Made by a program: the position numbers and the translations under genes. The notes under the pieces are model-generated. The model was not told the origin of the DNA. It saw only the letters and a list, made by a program, of their open reading frames with translations, and ran no database searches. This document shows, piece after piece, positions 1-12,157 of a DNA stretch of 64,000 nucleotides; position 1 is the stretch's first letter, and every line of letters starts with the position of its first letter. The DNA comes from Tyto alba (Eukaryota; Chordata; Aves; Strigiformes; Tytonidae). The DNA lies in the NCBI RefSeq assembly GCF_018691265.1, contig NW_024881316.1:10662819-10726818 (forward strand), written 5' to 3'.

Positions 1-1707
1 AAAAAGTACTACTTTGCCCCTCCAGGCTCCAAGTCAGTGTTTGCAGTCCCATTCTCCTCACCTAATGGATCCTGATTCTCCTGTCCTCCTCCCTCCTCCT
101 AGCTATATTCCTTGAATCCACTAGGCACCAGCCTTTCCCTCCCAGCTCTTTCAGCCTTCGCTGAAGACAATCCCAGTTTGCTGCCCAGCCAGCCCAGGCT
201 ACCTCTCTACTCCTTTCCTTTCCCAGTCTTCCTAATCCCTATTTTCTTTACAGCTTTCAAAGTCTGCTTTTCTACTTTCCCTCCTTGCTCATACCTCTCC
301 TGTATTTTTTGTGCAGTCTTTATCTGCATCTGAGGAAGAGAATGTCCCATATGATGCAGCCTGTGATTTGAGAATTGAAAATAAGGGGCTTTTTGGCCGA
401 GTAAGTTTTCTACTAGACTGCTGAAATGGCTCTGCATGTGGTCAGATGAGAGCAGTCAGCGCAAGCACACTGCAGATGACATGTCAACATGTGGCCAGGG
501 TGACTGTGACATGAAGAGTAAAGCCAAAGTGGCCAGTGCACTGGCTGGTTCTAGTCTAGGACTGGCTTTAAGCTGCTTTGGCATTACAGCTGAGGATGTT
601 GTGTCTCAGAGACGCAGCTGAGCCTGAGCTAACGAGCACAGGCATGGCGAGACTTGGCCATGGAGCAAATTGCATGGTGGCAGCTGCCTCCAAACAAACT
701 GGCTGCTCGTTTGAAGGGCTGAAGGAGGAGCAAGGAGTGCATAGGAATACAGGCATCTGAAAGTGAGACAAACTTAGCTCTGGCTCATCCAGGGAAGATT
801 TACCACTCATGGGGGGGCAGCTAAATTACTTTTAGGGATTATGTTATCAGCTCACGACTTGCTGTTTTCTTTTCCAACTGAGACATCTCAGATAATCAGA
901 GGGTTGAATTACTCATGTGATCACAGTCTTAGTCGCTTGAAATTAACCTTCAGGATATACTTAAAATCCTCTTTGTCTGCCATCAGGACTTATGAAGCAT
1001 ATATCAATAAAATATCCAATAATTAAAAAAAAAATAAGCATTAAGTTGTTTGTGCCATCTTGACAGTTCCAACTCACATGTTTGAAAACTGATAGTATGT
1101 ATCATAATCAGTGCTAGCATCAGTTAACATAATAATGGGTATGTTATATTGGTATGTTCCACTTCACAGTCCTAGATAACTTGCACAGTCTGTGAACAAC
1201 ATGATTTTCTATCATTAGTATTGTATGTCTATTTGCCCTAGCTCCCAATTTTTTGTGTGTATAATTGATCTTTCTGAACTACAATATTTTAGAGTGTATA
1301 AATGTATTAGACTTCAACAGATGCTGAACCTAGAAAATATAACATGTTCAGCAGGTGTCCATCTTGGGAATGCTGGTATTTTACAACGACCATTTGAGAT
1401 CTGGAATCACTTTCCTCTTGCAAAAGTATGAGGTATTCATCACACGGTAAAGCAGGCAAAGGAGGAATGTGCTTCAATTTATCTCATGTAGATGAAGAAA
1501 AATCACTATGCAATCTTTCCTTACTCCTTTTTCTTCCTTTTCAAAGGAAATGGATGGCCTGCTGCTGATTTCCTCGTCATCAACATTTCCTAGATAAGAA
1601 GCTATGGACTATGTCCTAGCAGTATGGGGACTCTCAGTGGCATTGGTGTGTGTTCCAGACTTTCACAAGGTGATCTAAAAATCACATCTACAGATGATTT
1701 ACAGATG
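1..1707. other. intergenic, no gene recognised
   Basis: Open frames here are short (at most about 80 codons), overlap on both strands and match no family I know. The first 300 bases are pyrimidine-rich on the plus strand. A plus-strand AATAAA followed by an A run lies near 1009-1034, which could be a poly(A) signal or the tail of an old retroposon. I see no RNA gene. Confidence 0.6.
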
Positions 1708-2700
1708 ACAGAATCACAGCATCACAGAAGGTTGAGGCTGGGAGGCAACTCAACACCTCATCTAGTCCATCCCCTGCAGGGTCAGCTGGAGCAGGCTGCC
1801 CAGCTGGGTTCCGAATATCTCTAAGGATGGAGACTCCACAACCTCTCTGGGCAACCTGTGTCAGTGCCTGGTCACCCTCACAGTGAAAAAGTGGTTTCCT
1901 GTGTTCAGATTTAATTTCCTGGGTTTTAATTTGTGCCCATTGCCTCTTGTCCTGTCACTGGACACCACTAAGAAGAGTTTGTCTCTTCAGGTGCTTATAC
2001 ACATTGCTAAGATCCTCCTGAGCCTTCTCGTCTCCAGGCTGCACACTTCCAAATCTCCCAGCCTTTCCCCATATGACAGATGCTCCAGTCCCTCAGTCAT
2101 TTTCATGGCCCTGCACTGGACTCACTCCAGTAGCTCCGTATTTTCCTTGTATTGGGAAGTCCAGACCCAGACACAGCACTCCATGTGTGGTCTCACCAGT
2201 GCTGCACCTCCCTCAGCCTGCTGGCAATGCTCTTCCCAACGCACCTCAGAGTGCTCTCGCCCTTCTTTGCCATGAAGACTTATTGCTGCCTCATGCTTAG
2301 CTTGGTGTCCACCAGAACCCCCAGGTTCTTCTCAGCAAAGCTCCTTTCCAGCTGGGTGACCCCCAGCGTGTGCTGGTGCCTGGGGTTATTCCCCCCCAGG
2401 GGCAGGGCTTTTCCTTCCCATGGATGAACTTTGTGAGAATTCTCCTAGCACATTTCTCTAGCCTGCGCAGGTCCCTCAGGATGGCAGCACAACTCCCTGG
2501 TCTGTCAGCCACTCCTCCCAGTTTTGTGTCATCCGTACACTGTCCAGGATGTCACTGAAGATGCTCAACAGTATTGGACCCAGTATTGACTGCTGGGGTA
2601 CAGCAGTACTGACTGGCCTCCAGCTGGACTTTATGCCACTGATCACAACCCTCAGCGCCTGACTGTTCAGCTAGATACGCTCCTCGGATACATCTTAGGC
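1708..2700 (-). mobile_element. CR1 LINE fragment, 3' part, inverted
   Basis: Read on the plus strand, this is the complement of the avian CR1 3' region. It opens with the degraded octamer repeats of the CR1 terminus (AATCACAGCATCACAG). It continues through hallmark stretches such as GGATGGAGACTCCACAACCT at 1826, TGCCTCTTGTCCTGTC at 1940, and GGCAGCACAACTCCCTGGT around 2482. The minus strand would encode the C-terminal part of the CR1 reverse transcriptase polyprotein, but the frame is broken by indels and stops. The element is 5' truncated, as most CR1 copies are, and its far end near 2700 is approximate. It is old and inactive. Confidence 0.93.
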
Positions 2701-5700
2701 CTGTAAGACTCTTAAACCACCTTGACAGCATGTCAGTCAGTAACAGTAGGTGGCAGAAAACATTCAAAGGGCAAATCCAAAGAATATAGTAGGCAAACTA
2801 TATAAAATGAGCAGGCGTCTTGACATCATAGCAATTAATCAAAGAAGAGATGCTTCAAGGGGCTTGACTATCCTTTAAATTAGGGAAACCACCGCACTAC
2901 CAGAGAACTCCTCTTCCTCTGCAAGGAGCACAGCCACATGAAGAGGCCAGGCAGAGTGTATCTGCAAGTGTGGTTCCTTGAGTGGGACTTGCTGACAGGG
3001 GAGAGCCTCCCTCCATACCCCCCGGTACGTGCTCCTGCTGCTGCGTCTCTTGTGTGGGTCTGGCAAACATGCTGTGCTCAATGAGCTAGTTCAGTCAGTA
3101 AAAACATCTCAGAAAAGAAAATTGGTATTCTTCAGCTGGATACAGTTTCACAAGACACATAATAGCTCTCTGCTTCCAGAAGGGTCTTCACCTCTTCCAC
3201 CACGATTTTCCCTCTCCCAGCCAAAAACTCCTGCCACTCACTACGCTGTCTCTGGTATTTGTTCGACCTTTACCTGAGCTGATGCAATTCACTAAAATGG
3301 CACAAAAATAGCTTATTCAGGAATTTGAGTAATTTCCTGCTCTTTCAGTGAGTTAAATTGGACAAAGGTGAAAAAAGTGACAGCGCATGGAGAGTGTAGT
3401 GAGACTAGCTGTGTGGAAGCAGTGAGCTGCTCAGTCAGCTCAACCACTCTGGTAAAGCCCATCCTGACAGAGCTGCTGGGAGCATCACTGTTGAGGACAT
3501 CCCACAGAAGAAAAATTAAACTTCATTTGCAGCTGCAGCACGTTATCAAAGCAGAGAGGGGGTCTTGGCTGTGAGCAAAGCAAAGGAACAGCTTCACATA
3601 AACTGAAGACTAAGCAAGGTCACAACAATTTTTTTCACTGTAACAATAAAAATAGTACTATGACTCCTGAAATCAGACCAATTTAGGAAAGACAAAGGAA
3701 AAGGTATATTTTTATTCAGGAGCAATGGATGTATGCTAAATGAGGCTTCTATTCCTTTTATACAAAGCCCATGTCTTCCTAGTCTTGTTCCCATTCTATC
3801 ATCTCCTCCTATATGTGTTAATTGTTTGTGTGGAAGAACTATTGGAATTTTACCCCAGAGATGGGACGGTACCTATCAAAACAAGCAATAATTTTCTTGC
3901 TCCTTATATTAGAAAGCTTCAGTTCACAATTATTACAGTATAATGTTTTTTCTCCTACTTTAGGAGAAGGCATCAGTCTTTCAACATTATATGCCCACTT
4001 GAAAATTCATTGAATGTCACCAGTAGGAAAAAAACATTTATATTCAGTATCTTCATTTTCTATAGGTTGTGCCTTGGGTTATGATTACAAGAATCTTGTA
4101 TTATAGTCAGTCTAAATTATAAATCTACAAAATGCAAAACATATCCAAAACATGCTGTTCTGGTCTCCTAGACATAATGAAGTAAAAAAAAATAATGCAT
4201 TTTTTTAAAAACAAGGTAAAAAATACTATGCTGATATTTTGATTGCGCTAAGCAAATTATAATGCAGTATTAGACTGTTAAAAATACTGTTACTATACAG
4301 AGGAAATACAATCCAGACAACATCATGTTTCTTTGGGAAAAGCAGTAATTGTGCATATATTTATGTGTAAGTAAACAAGAACAAACTTTGCAGCTGCCAG
4401 TTCAATTCATATTCCTGGAACCAAGCTGTAAACAAATGCTTATATTTTTGTTTTAGAGGGTGGATGAGGTTCGGTAGCTTTCCATTGGTCTAAAAGAAGG
4501 AACATCTGTTGTGGCCATAAAAAACTTGATGATCAAGTTTACCACATCCCACATTAGCAACATTAGGCATTTAGGTTGAAATCCAGATCAGACTGAACTC
4601 AGTGAAAGTTTTGCTGTTAAATTCAGGTTGGCCTGGATTTCAGGTCAAAATCCAAAGCTTTAAAAACAATAGCCCAGTGAGTATTGAAAACAAAAGTAGG
4701 CCGTTGCTGTGTGTAGGAGCTATACACTGACTTGCCTAAAATAACATTCCAGTCTGGTTTACAAATAGCTTTATATTAGGAAGTGTGTATCAAGACATAC
4801 AAAGCTACAAAAGTGGATTCTATGTTTAGAAACAAAGCATGACAAGTACTTCTTCAGTCAGATCACAGTATCAGTATCACTATAGAGCAGAAGAATTTTA
4901 AAGATCTCAGGAAGAGAAATGGCTTAAGTCACCAATTTGTCGTCTTTAACCAATAATGGATCTGGTGAATAATCATTATAATGTCTATCTAATCTAATCT
5001 AATGGATCAAAGATGCTACTATGTCTTATACATTTCTTATCAATAGAAAAGTGATGCAGGATAGGTGGATTCAGAAAAGCAAAGCCTTCTCTCTATAGGC
5101 ATATTGTTCCCACCACTTAGGAGCTAATCGTAGCGTTGTCATTACACTATATGTCATTCACATTACACTATTGGTCAGTTGTTGTATTTGTATGGTTTCT
5201 GTAGTAGCAGCATCATTATGGTCATAATGCTATCCCAGCTTGAGAGGATTTGTGATGAAAATGGCCTGATCACAGAGATGTCCACCAAGACACTTCATGA
5301 ACAAACAGCTCTGTTACTGACTCTGTAAGCCTTTATTTGTTTATTATTTATTTTAATTATTATATCATTTGTTATATTTGGCTGTGCCTTAGATGTCTAG
5401 TTCCTTTCTCCCTCTAAAAGGCAGATTTTGCTTATTTCAAGTCAGGTAGATTCAGCGACTGATTTCATAGCAAGACTCACTAACTGGGCAATAAACACAA
5501 ACAGCCCAATGTGGAAGGAAAAAGTGATCATAAGATGTAGATGGTTACAGTCTCTGTTGCTGCCAGCTCCTCTCCACAGCCAGAGAAACAAGCTACCTCA
5601 CCTTCGGGAGGGACAGGAGCATGCACACCAACAGTTGCTGCTTACTCCTGCCTTTCTGGCTGTATGCTTGCTGGCTGACCCACAGACTGCTTGTGTTGTG

Positions 5701-8700
5701 GACAGGACAGTAAACAAACGCCCAGAAAACAGGCAGGCATATAATGGTCAAGAACCTCAGGCACTTTGCCCATCGTTTTTAACTTCGCCCTCACTACCTG
5801 TAAAAGAGAGTTAATCCGTCTCTGTGTTTGTGAGACCAAGTGGCTTTCCCTGTTAAAACTTTATACAGCTGAAGAGAAAGTAAAAAATCGTTTACACAAA
5901 ATCTCCACACGTTTAATTGTTTCTCTTCTCTGCCAATTTTAAAAATGGTTGATAATATTTTTAATACTTATCACAATGCAAATATAAGTGAAAAATAAAG
6001 TCTAGACTGTGCTAAACCTTTTAAAGCAAGGAAAAATCTGATCTTTCCTGATGTCAAAACACTGCTTTACTAACATATGTATGCCACTAGTTATTTATAT
6101 GACATCCTATGTTGTTAGAAATAGTTTAATTCTGCTGCTGATTCAAACAGAACCACAGTCAGGCCCCAGCTCTTTTATTCCCCTGGAGGAAGAAAGTATT
6201 TTGCAGCTGTTACAGATCTTTATTTTTAATCCATTAAGTCTTTGAAGTATTAGAGCTGTTTGCTCATAGACAGTATCTATCTGGGGGTTAAACAGACAGA
6301 AGATAACCACTCAACTCAATTTTCTGTTTTTCAATTTCAATTTAATTATAGATGGAGATTTTTATCTCATAAAAAAATTATGTGAAAGCCTCTAGTTTGT
6401 TTCATATGAGTATACTATTTTGCAGACAGACAGCACAATTATGATATATTTACAATCCACAGGAATCTTAAATGGATTACTTCTGTTAGGCATCACAAAT
6501 GACTATTAAGTAGTTTGCTGTGGATTTAGTGGTACTGAGGAGCTACTGAGACAGCAAACCATCAGCTTACTGTGTCTAATTGCAAATCTCTTTACCCCCA
6601 AAGCTTTTCTGTTATTAATTTTTTTAAATCTGAAGTATGATACATTGCATAATCATAAATACACTTGTATTAAGTGTTGACATTTTCCATAATACCTTGG
6701 GAAATTACATTAAAAAGAGTCATTATTTTTGCTCCTATTACTGAACAGATTTGTACCAATCATGCAAATATGAACACAACAAGCCTTATGGGTGTTCATT
6801 AATAACTATTATTTGCTTAAGATAGTAATTTCAGAATAAATACTTGCAAAACCATACTTTATCTATTCTCAGTAGGAATATACAAAGCAATAGCATGCTG
6901 ACAGTAGCCGTTATAACACACAATGATTTTTTTAGTCTTTATTTAATTTATGTGATATCACAAACTATTAAATAAACAGAGGGTATGTTTGCACTCACCA
7001 CTTATACTCCTGGGCTTACTGGTGACAAGAAGATGTTTATGGGTATAGTGAATTTGCAGATTTGTTTGAGTTTATATCAGTTTTCTGTAAAAAGTAAGCA
7101 GATAAGTGAAAAAAGGAAAAATTGTATTTCTCTGCAGTGCTATTAAAAAGAATCATATTTCTAATTTATGTTAGCATGAACTTTGCTGACCTTGTATATA
7201 TGAATAACTCATGAGAGTGCAGTTGGATTTTTTCGGGTCAGTGTAACACATATGCAGAACTTTGCCAGAGTTTTAGGGTCATTTGAACTTGTGCAGTCAT
7301 TACTGTGAAATGAAACAAGTATGTTTTTATATTTTTAAAATCCAAGGAAACTAGGACATCCGGTATACCCAGAGACCTGTGAACAAGTACTGAAAATTGT
7401 GAACAGTTGTGGTCAAACTGTATTACTGAACATGCTGGTCCGATCCACTTTGGTTTCAACTAATGGTTAAAATGATTTTGAGGTGAAGTCATGCATTTCC
7501 CAATGACATCTGGCAAACTTAGATAATGTGTTCTAGTTGTTTCTAGTCCAAGAGAGTTTGATCTTTAATTACCCCAGCCCGTTCGTCATTGCCTGGCGTG
7601 AAGCTATTTTGGTTTTAAGCACGTCATAGAGACCCTGAGTTGCAGTTTGTTTAGATATTTCATAACCTATTGCCTTTTCATAGTTTATTATAAATCTCAG
7701 ATCTGGCCTGTGTATTTACACTTCACAGAGGTCTGACTCTCCTTCTACTGTCTCAGATCTTTTAATGAAACAGGAGACAAGTGGCTCAACATCTGTAGGT
7801 GGAAGTTGGGTATACCTGAAACAGCATGCAGTTAATAGCAAGGTGGCCAGGGCCAGTTCCTATAATTCAAACTTTCATCTCCTACATTGTCATGCACAAT
7901 GTTCATGCACCAACAAATATTTGTGTGCTGTCTAATATATTTTATGTCTGTTTTGTATCACGTGCATGTGACCTCCCCTCTCCTCATCAATGCTGCTTAC
8001 TGTATCACATACTAAAAGCACTTGTTAGGACTTGTGTGCGATGCCACTATTCACCCATGTGGAGATGCACCTTTCCAGAAATCTGCCTATAGGTAACTTG
8101 AATGTCATCACTTCAAATCAAGAGCACTATTAAAAAAAAAGAAGAAAAAAAAAAATTCCTCCTTTCAGTGTGTGGCTAATCCATACTGAACAGGCACATG
8201 GGGGAGAGATGAGGGTGATTAGATAGGAAGGAAGTTAGATAGACAACTGTGGACATGAAATGTTCATTATTTCACATGCTCACCATCAGGGAGTAAGAGA
8301 AACAAATTTAACTGGAGCCTGACAAGACCCACTATAGACCTGTCTGGGACTGATTGCTTCCCTAAGCTTTCAACAAGGCTGCTGGAGAAGCAGAAAGCAG
8401 ATGAACATCAGCGCCTCTTTGCTGAAAGCAGTGTTTCCCAGGATTCACCATCAGCAATACTCACACACTCAGTTATACTCACCTGTAGTATATTACTCCA
8501 AGATCTGCACTCAGTTCCTGAAAACATTACCTGACTGAATGAGCTTTTGTGATTAGAAGTCTCAACACATACAACAGCGAAGTAGAGCAAAAGGGTATTA
8601 AAAATGTATGTTAAACTGCAGGATACCGTAGGAAATCTGGAAACTTCTGTGGCTTTTAAGTGCCAACAGATGGTACAGGGTGACCTACTTTGGAATAAAT

Positions 8701-10077
8701 AAATTAAAAAAGAGGGGCTAAAGTTGCCCTGGCAAGGAGAGCCTGTGCTGGTACTGGGAAGCTGTGGCGACTGCGGAGCGCAGGGGACTGACAATGGGGT
8801 GTCTTGAGGCTGCCAGCTGACTTTGCAGCCCAGGCATCATTAGTATGTGTTGGCTGTTCTGTAGCCTACTCAATATGTGCTGGTAATATTAATCTGGGTT
8901 CCCTAGCAGCAGGTGCCTCTATCATGAGAGTGTATAGCATGATTACTTTGCAGATTGGCAGAAAGTCCAAGGCTTGAGTGACTCAAAAGAGCAAAATTAA
9001 ATTTCCAACCCTAGTAATGTCTTTTCTGGAGTCAGGCTGGTTATTGATTCTACAGTACCGCATTTAGTTTTAATAGATGCCTAAGAAAAAATGACTTAAT
9101 TCTCCAAAGAACAAAATAGAGTCCAGTACTTCAATCAGTACCACAGACACAAAACTAATTGTCAGATTTTTCCACTCTCCTCTTATAGTTGCTTTAAGTT
9201 ATATACCATCTATTAGCATTATTGCTAATTTCAATGGGGAAATCTCTAAACTGTGTTATTCCTATAGCGTCAAGTGTCCTCACTCTTATCACCAGCTATT
9301 TTGTAAATTCCACCTATTTCCAGTATCCACTCTGGCCGTTTCCAGAACTTTCCTTAAACAAAGAGCACATAAATCCTTCCAGAAGTATACAGGCAAATTA
9401 AACTTGGATAAAATTTTATACTGTGAGTCACAATGTGTGGACATTTACTGACCTCTGCTTGTTGAGTAACATGGTTGTGAAACTCAAAGCAGCAGCATGT
9501 ATTCACTTGATTTTATGAACAGCTAATGCAAAACTACTGTTTGCCACCTGGTGAGCAGAAGGAGTTATCTTAAGCCTGCTGAGCATCCTGTTTGTAGAAC
9601 AATGTAACAAATTAATTATCCAGTATGTATCATTTAGTTTTTCTCATCTGTTAAAATTTTTACAATTTAAATCTGTATAAACATCCAGTTCAGTTATGAG
9701 TACAGTGTATGTGCTTGGCTGCCTGTGTGTTAACATAAGGATATGCTTTCCCACCAATCTGGGACAAACTCTCTCAAGGGACAGTAGGCTAAATATCCAT
9801 TTGTTTTTAGATGACAGTTGCAGAATTAAAATACTTTACACAAGATCCACTGTGATTTGTTAATCCCTCCTGCTCATTCGTAAACAATTTATACCTGTCA
9901 GACCTTTTAATTCAACATGAAGGAAACAGGGACAGACTGATGTCAAAACTTTCCAAACATTAGCATTATGGAGCTATATTTAAACTCTCTGACAGGAAGA
10001 ATCCTGTATGACAAGAAGAAGTTGAAGGCACTCAGTCATCCAATCCTCTGCCAGGGTCCATTTCAGATGATCAGAAT
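2701..10077. other. AT-rich intergenic stretch, no gene recognised
   Basis: About 7.4 kb without a recognisable gene. The largest open frames are 128 codons (5428-5814 plus, 8408-8794 minus); neither has family motifs, a strong ATG context or plausible codon bias. A-rich runs occur at 8131-8156. A short direct repeat containing CATTACACTAT lies near 5143-5172. GC content rises locally around 5530-5790 without a CpG island. Confidence 0.55.
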
Positions 10078-10165
10078 TGGCCCCGAGTAACCTGGTCTGA
10101 CGATGTAGCTGGCCCTGCTGTGAGCAGGAGGGTGGACTGGAGGATTCCTGAGGTCCCTTCTGGAC
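10078..10165 (+). mobile_element. short CR1 3'-end fragment
   Basis: The run from GAGTAACCTGGTCTGACG to CCTGAGGTCCCTTC resembles the last part of CR1 elements: CCTGGTCT, then CCCTGC(x)GAGCAGGAGG, a TGGACT, and the terminal GAGGTCCCTT. The octamer tail itself is not preserved. Only about 90 bases can be assigned, so it is a strongly truncated, diverged copy in plus orientation. Confidence 0.6.
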
Positions 10166-10869
10166 TGGTTTACTTTATGGTCAGGTATTGGAAACTACTG
10201 CTTGCATTACACTTTAATAAGGTGAGCCTTAGCCAAGTGATTTTTCTGGAGTGCCAAAGGCACTTTCCAAACCTCCAAACGCTGCCTAAGCAGTGTGACT
10301 GGAGATCAGTGGATAGACCTGCAGCTCTCCCCATGGTTTTGGTATTCAGCTTACACGAGAAACATCTCAGACATCCATCCCACCTCGGAACCACACACCT
10401 GCCTCAAAGGAGAAGAAGAAATTATTTCCTCGAGTAACTCATAGATACCCTCAAAATATACATCTTATCTCCTACAACAGCTGTGACATCTCTTCCTTGC
10501 TCCTTCACTTACTAAGGACCATCCAGCTGGCCAGTGGAGTCCCTAGGGAGCCACACTGGCACTGCAGCCACGTCATGCTCTGCACAGACTTTCCCACCAA
10601 GCAGGCACAAATCCTCACTGCCCACCCATGGTAGCAGCACTGACGTCTCCTGCTTGGCTGGGGAGGGCTAGGGACCGTGAAGAGTTCACAAATAGGTGGC
10701 CCGCAACACACAACGTGTTTCTTCCTGCCTCAAAAGACTGCATGAACAGTCCTTTGCATGAGTGTGTACCGTGTTGAGGTGATGGTGGAGGAACAGCTCA
10801 CCCTTCTCACAGGGCAGGTCTTGCCCTAGTCCACGGGGTGACCACCACCTGTCACATTTGTCTCCGTAG

Positions 10870-10985
10870 TGCCCTTTGTGGCATGCGAACCGTAGATGAG
10901 GGGAATGAAAATGGTGAAGGTGTATATAGAATTCATGGAGAAATTATTGATAACTTCATGGTTAACATGCAAACGTGGATCTTTG
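10870..10985 (+). other. exon-like segment, unassigned
   Basis: A 116-base segment is bounded by a pyrimidine-rich acceptor (TTTGTCTCCGTAG ending at 10869) and a consensus donor (G|GTAAGG at 10986). One frame is open throughout and gives 38 codons beginning ALCGMRTVDEGNENGEG and ending MQTWIF. I do not recognise the peptide. It may be a genuine internal exon of an unidentified gene, a decayed exon or chance. No partner exon was found nearby, and start and stop are not contained. Confidence 0.2.
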
Positions 10986-11952
10986 GTAAGGCCCTGACCA
11001 CGAAGACAGGCTCGGTATGTGCTTAATTTTGCTATGAATTGTCACATCAGTAGACCCACTCACTAATAGAAAAAATAAGCATGTGTGAAAGTGTCCATAG
11101 AGTCAGGTCTTAGAATTTACATTGACATTTTGGGGGATGGACTGCATATGGTGTGCATTTTTTGTACTTGCTTTCTCTTAGAAATGTCTCTCGAGCACTT
11201 CGACTGACCCCTCCTGGGTACTGCAGGAGCCCTGTTCTCTGGAGAGGAGACCCACGTTCAGTTAAGTGGCCAGGGCAGGAGCCCCATCTGGACATGTGGT
11301 AGAGGTCCCAGGGTGAGGGGCACTCAGTATTATAAGGGATTAAATCATTTATTTAGCTTTATGGCTAGGATGGTCCTAAATTTTCATTTGTTACCTATCT
11401 CCTTTGCTTTTATCTCCTGCAGATTCTGTGGTCATACAGGAGTATTCAGTTTGCATGCAGAATGTAAAAAAGGTCTTATTAAGTTGCTTTGAACGAAGGC
11501 CTAGATTCCCAAAAATATGCCAGTACCTAATTTATTCTGAGGAGATGGTAGGATAATACAGTCTCTTAAATGTTTTCTTATATTTATTCCACTGATGATA
11601 TCACTTGGCTCACAGCAATATTTTTTATTCTTCATAAGACTAATTTTGTAGCACAAATCCAGAGTTGTCAGACTGCAGAAATTTGAATGCAAAGAAACTA
11701 TTGTTAAATATGAAGAATGGTGTTGTGTGGTACACAGATATGAGACCAAACTTCTTAAAAATCTTCAACAGGTTTTAAATGGAAATCGATAAATATGAAC
11801 ACTGTTCACAGAATTGACAAGATCATTCAGGGATGCATATCTAAGATGTACTTTCTGCAATAAAAAATCCTGTAGTTTTACTGAAGGAGTACTGTAATAA
11901 TACTGTGTCTGTTTCGCCTGTCAGAGTATAGACAACACTCTCATAGCCAGTC

Positions 11953-12157
11953 TCAGTTCCACTCCAGGTCACTTCCAAGATGCTGTAGATCAACAGGGTG
12001 ATCAAGGACAAAGTTTGAATTAAAGTCAAAGTATGTGGAAAAATCAGGGTCAAGTTCCCAACAAAGGTCCTCCAGTTCAGGAACAAAATTAAGATTTTCT
12101 TCTTCAATGCTGAGACCTCCATCCCAATCTCCCCAGAAAAACACACTGACATTCAAA
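11953..12157 (-). other. candidate 3'-terminal exon with acidic peptide, unassigned
   Basis: On the minus strand a good acceptor (TTCTCTTACACTCTGCTTTAG, ending at 12158) is followed by an open frame of 67 codons to TGA at 11953. The peptide is strongly acidic and aromatic: SIEEENLNFVPELEDLCWEL about a quarter of the way in, then repeated D/F/N residues, ending SDLEWN. No in-frame ATG gives a full-length start (the frame opens with TTG), so it would have to be spliced to an upstream exon. Minus-strand AATAAA motifs lie downstream near 11587 and 11630. The composition recalls the acidic tail of a receptor or an activation domain, but I cannot assign a family. It may be a decayed exon or chance. 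Confidence 0.25.

Noticed and set aside
11841..12152. 103-codon minus-strand frame overlapping the acidic exon-like frame
   Set aside because: Same DNA in another frame, with a non-descript hydrophobic translation. At most one of the two can be coding, and the acidic frame has the better composition and splice fit.
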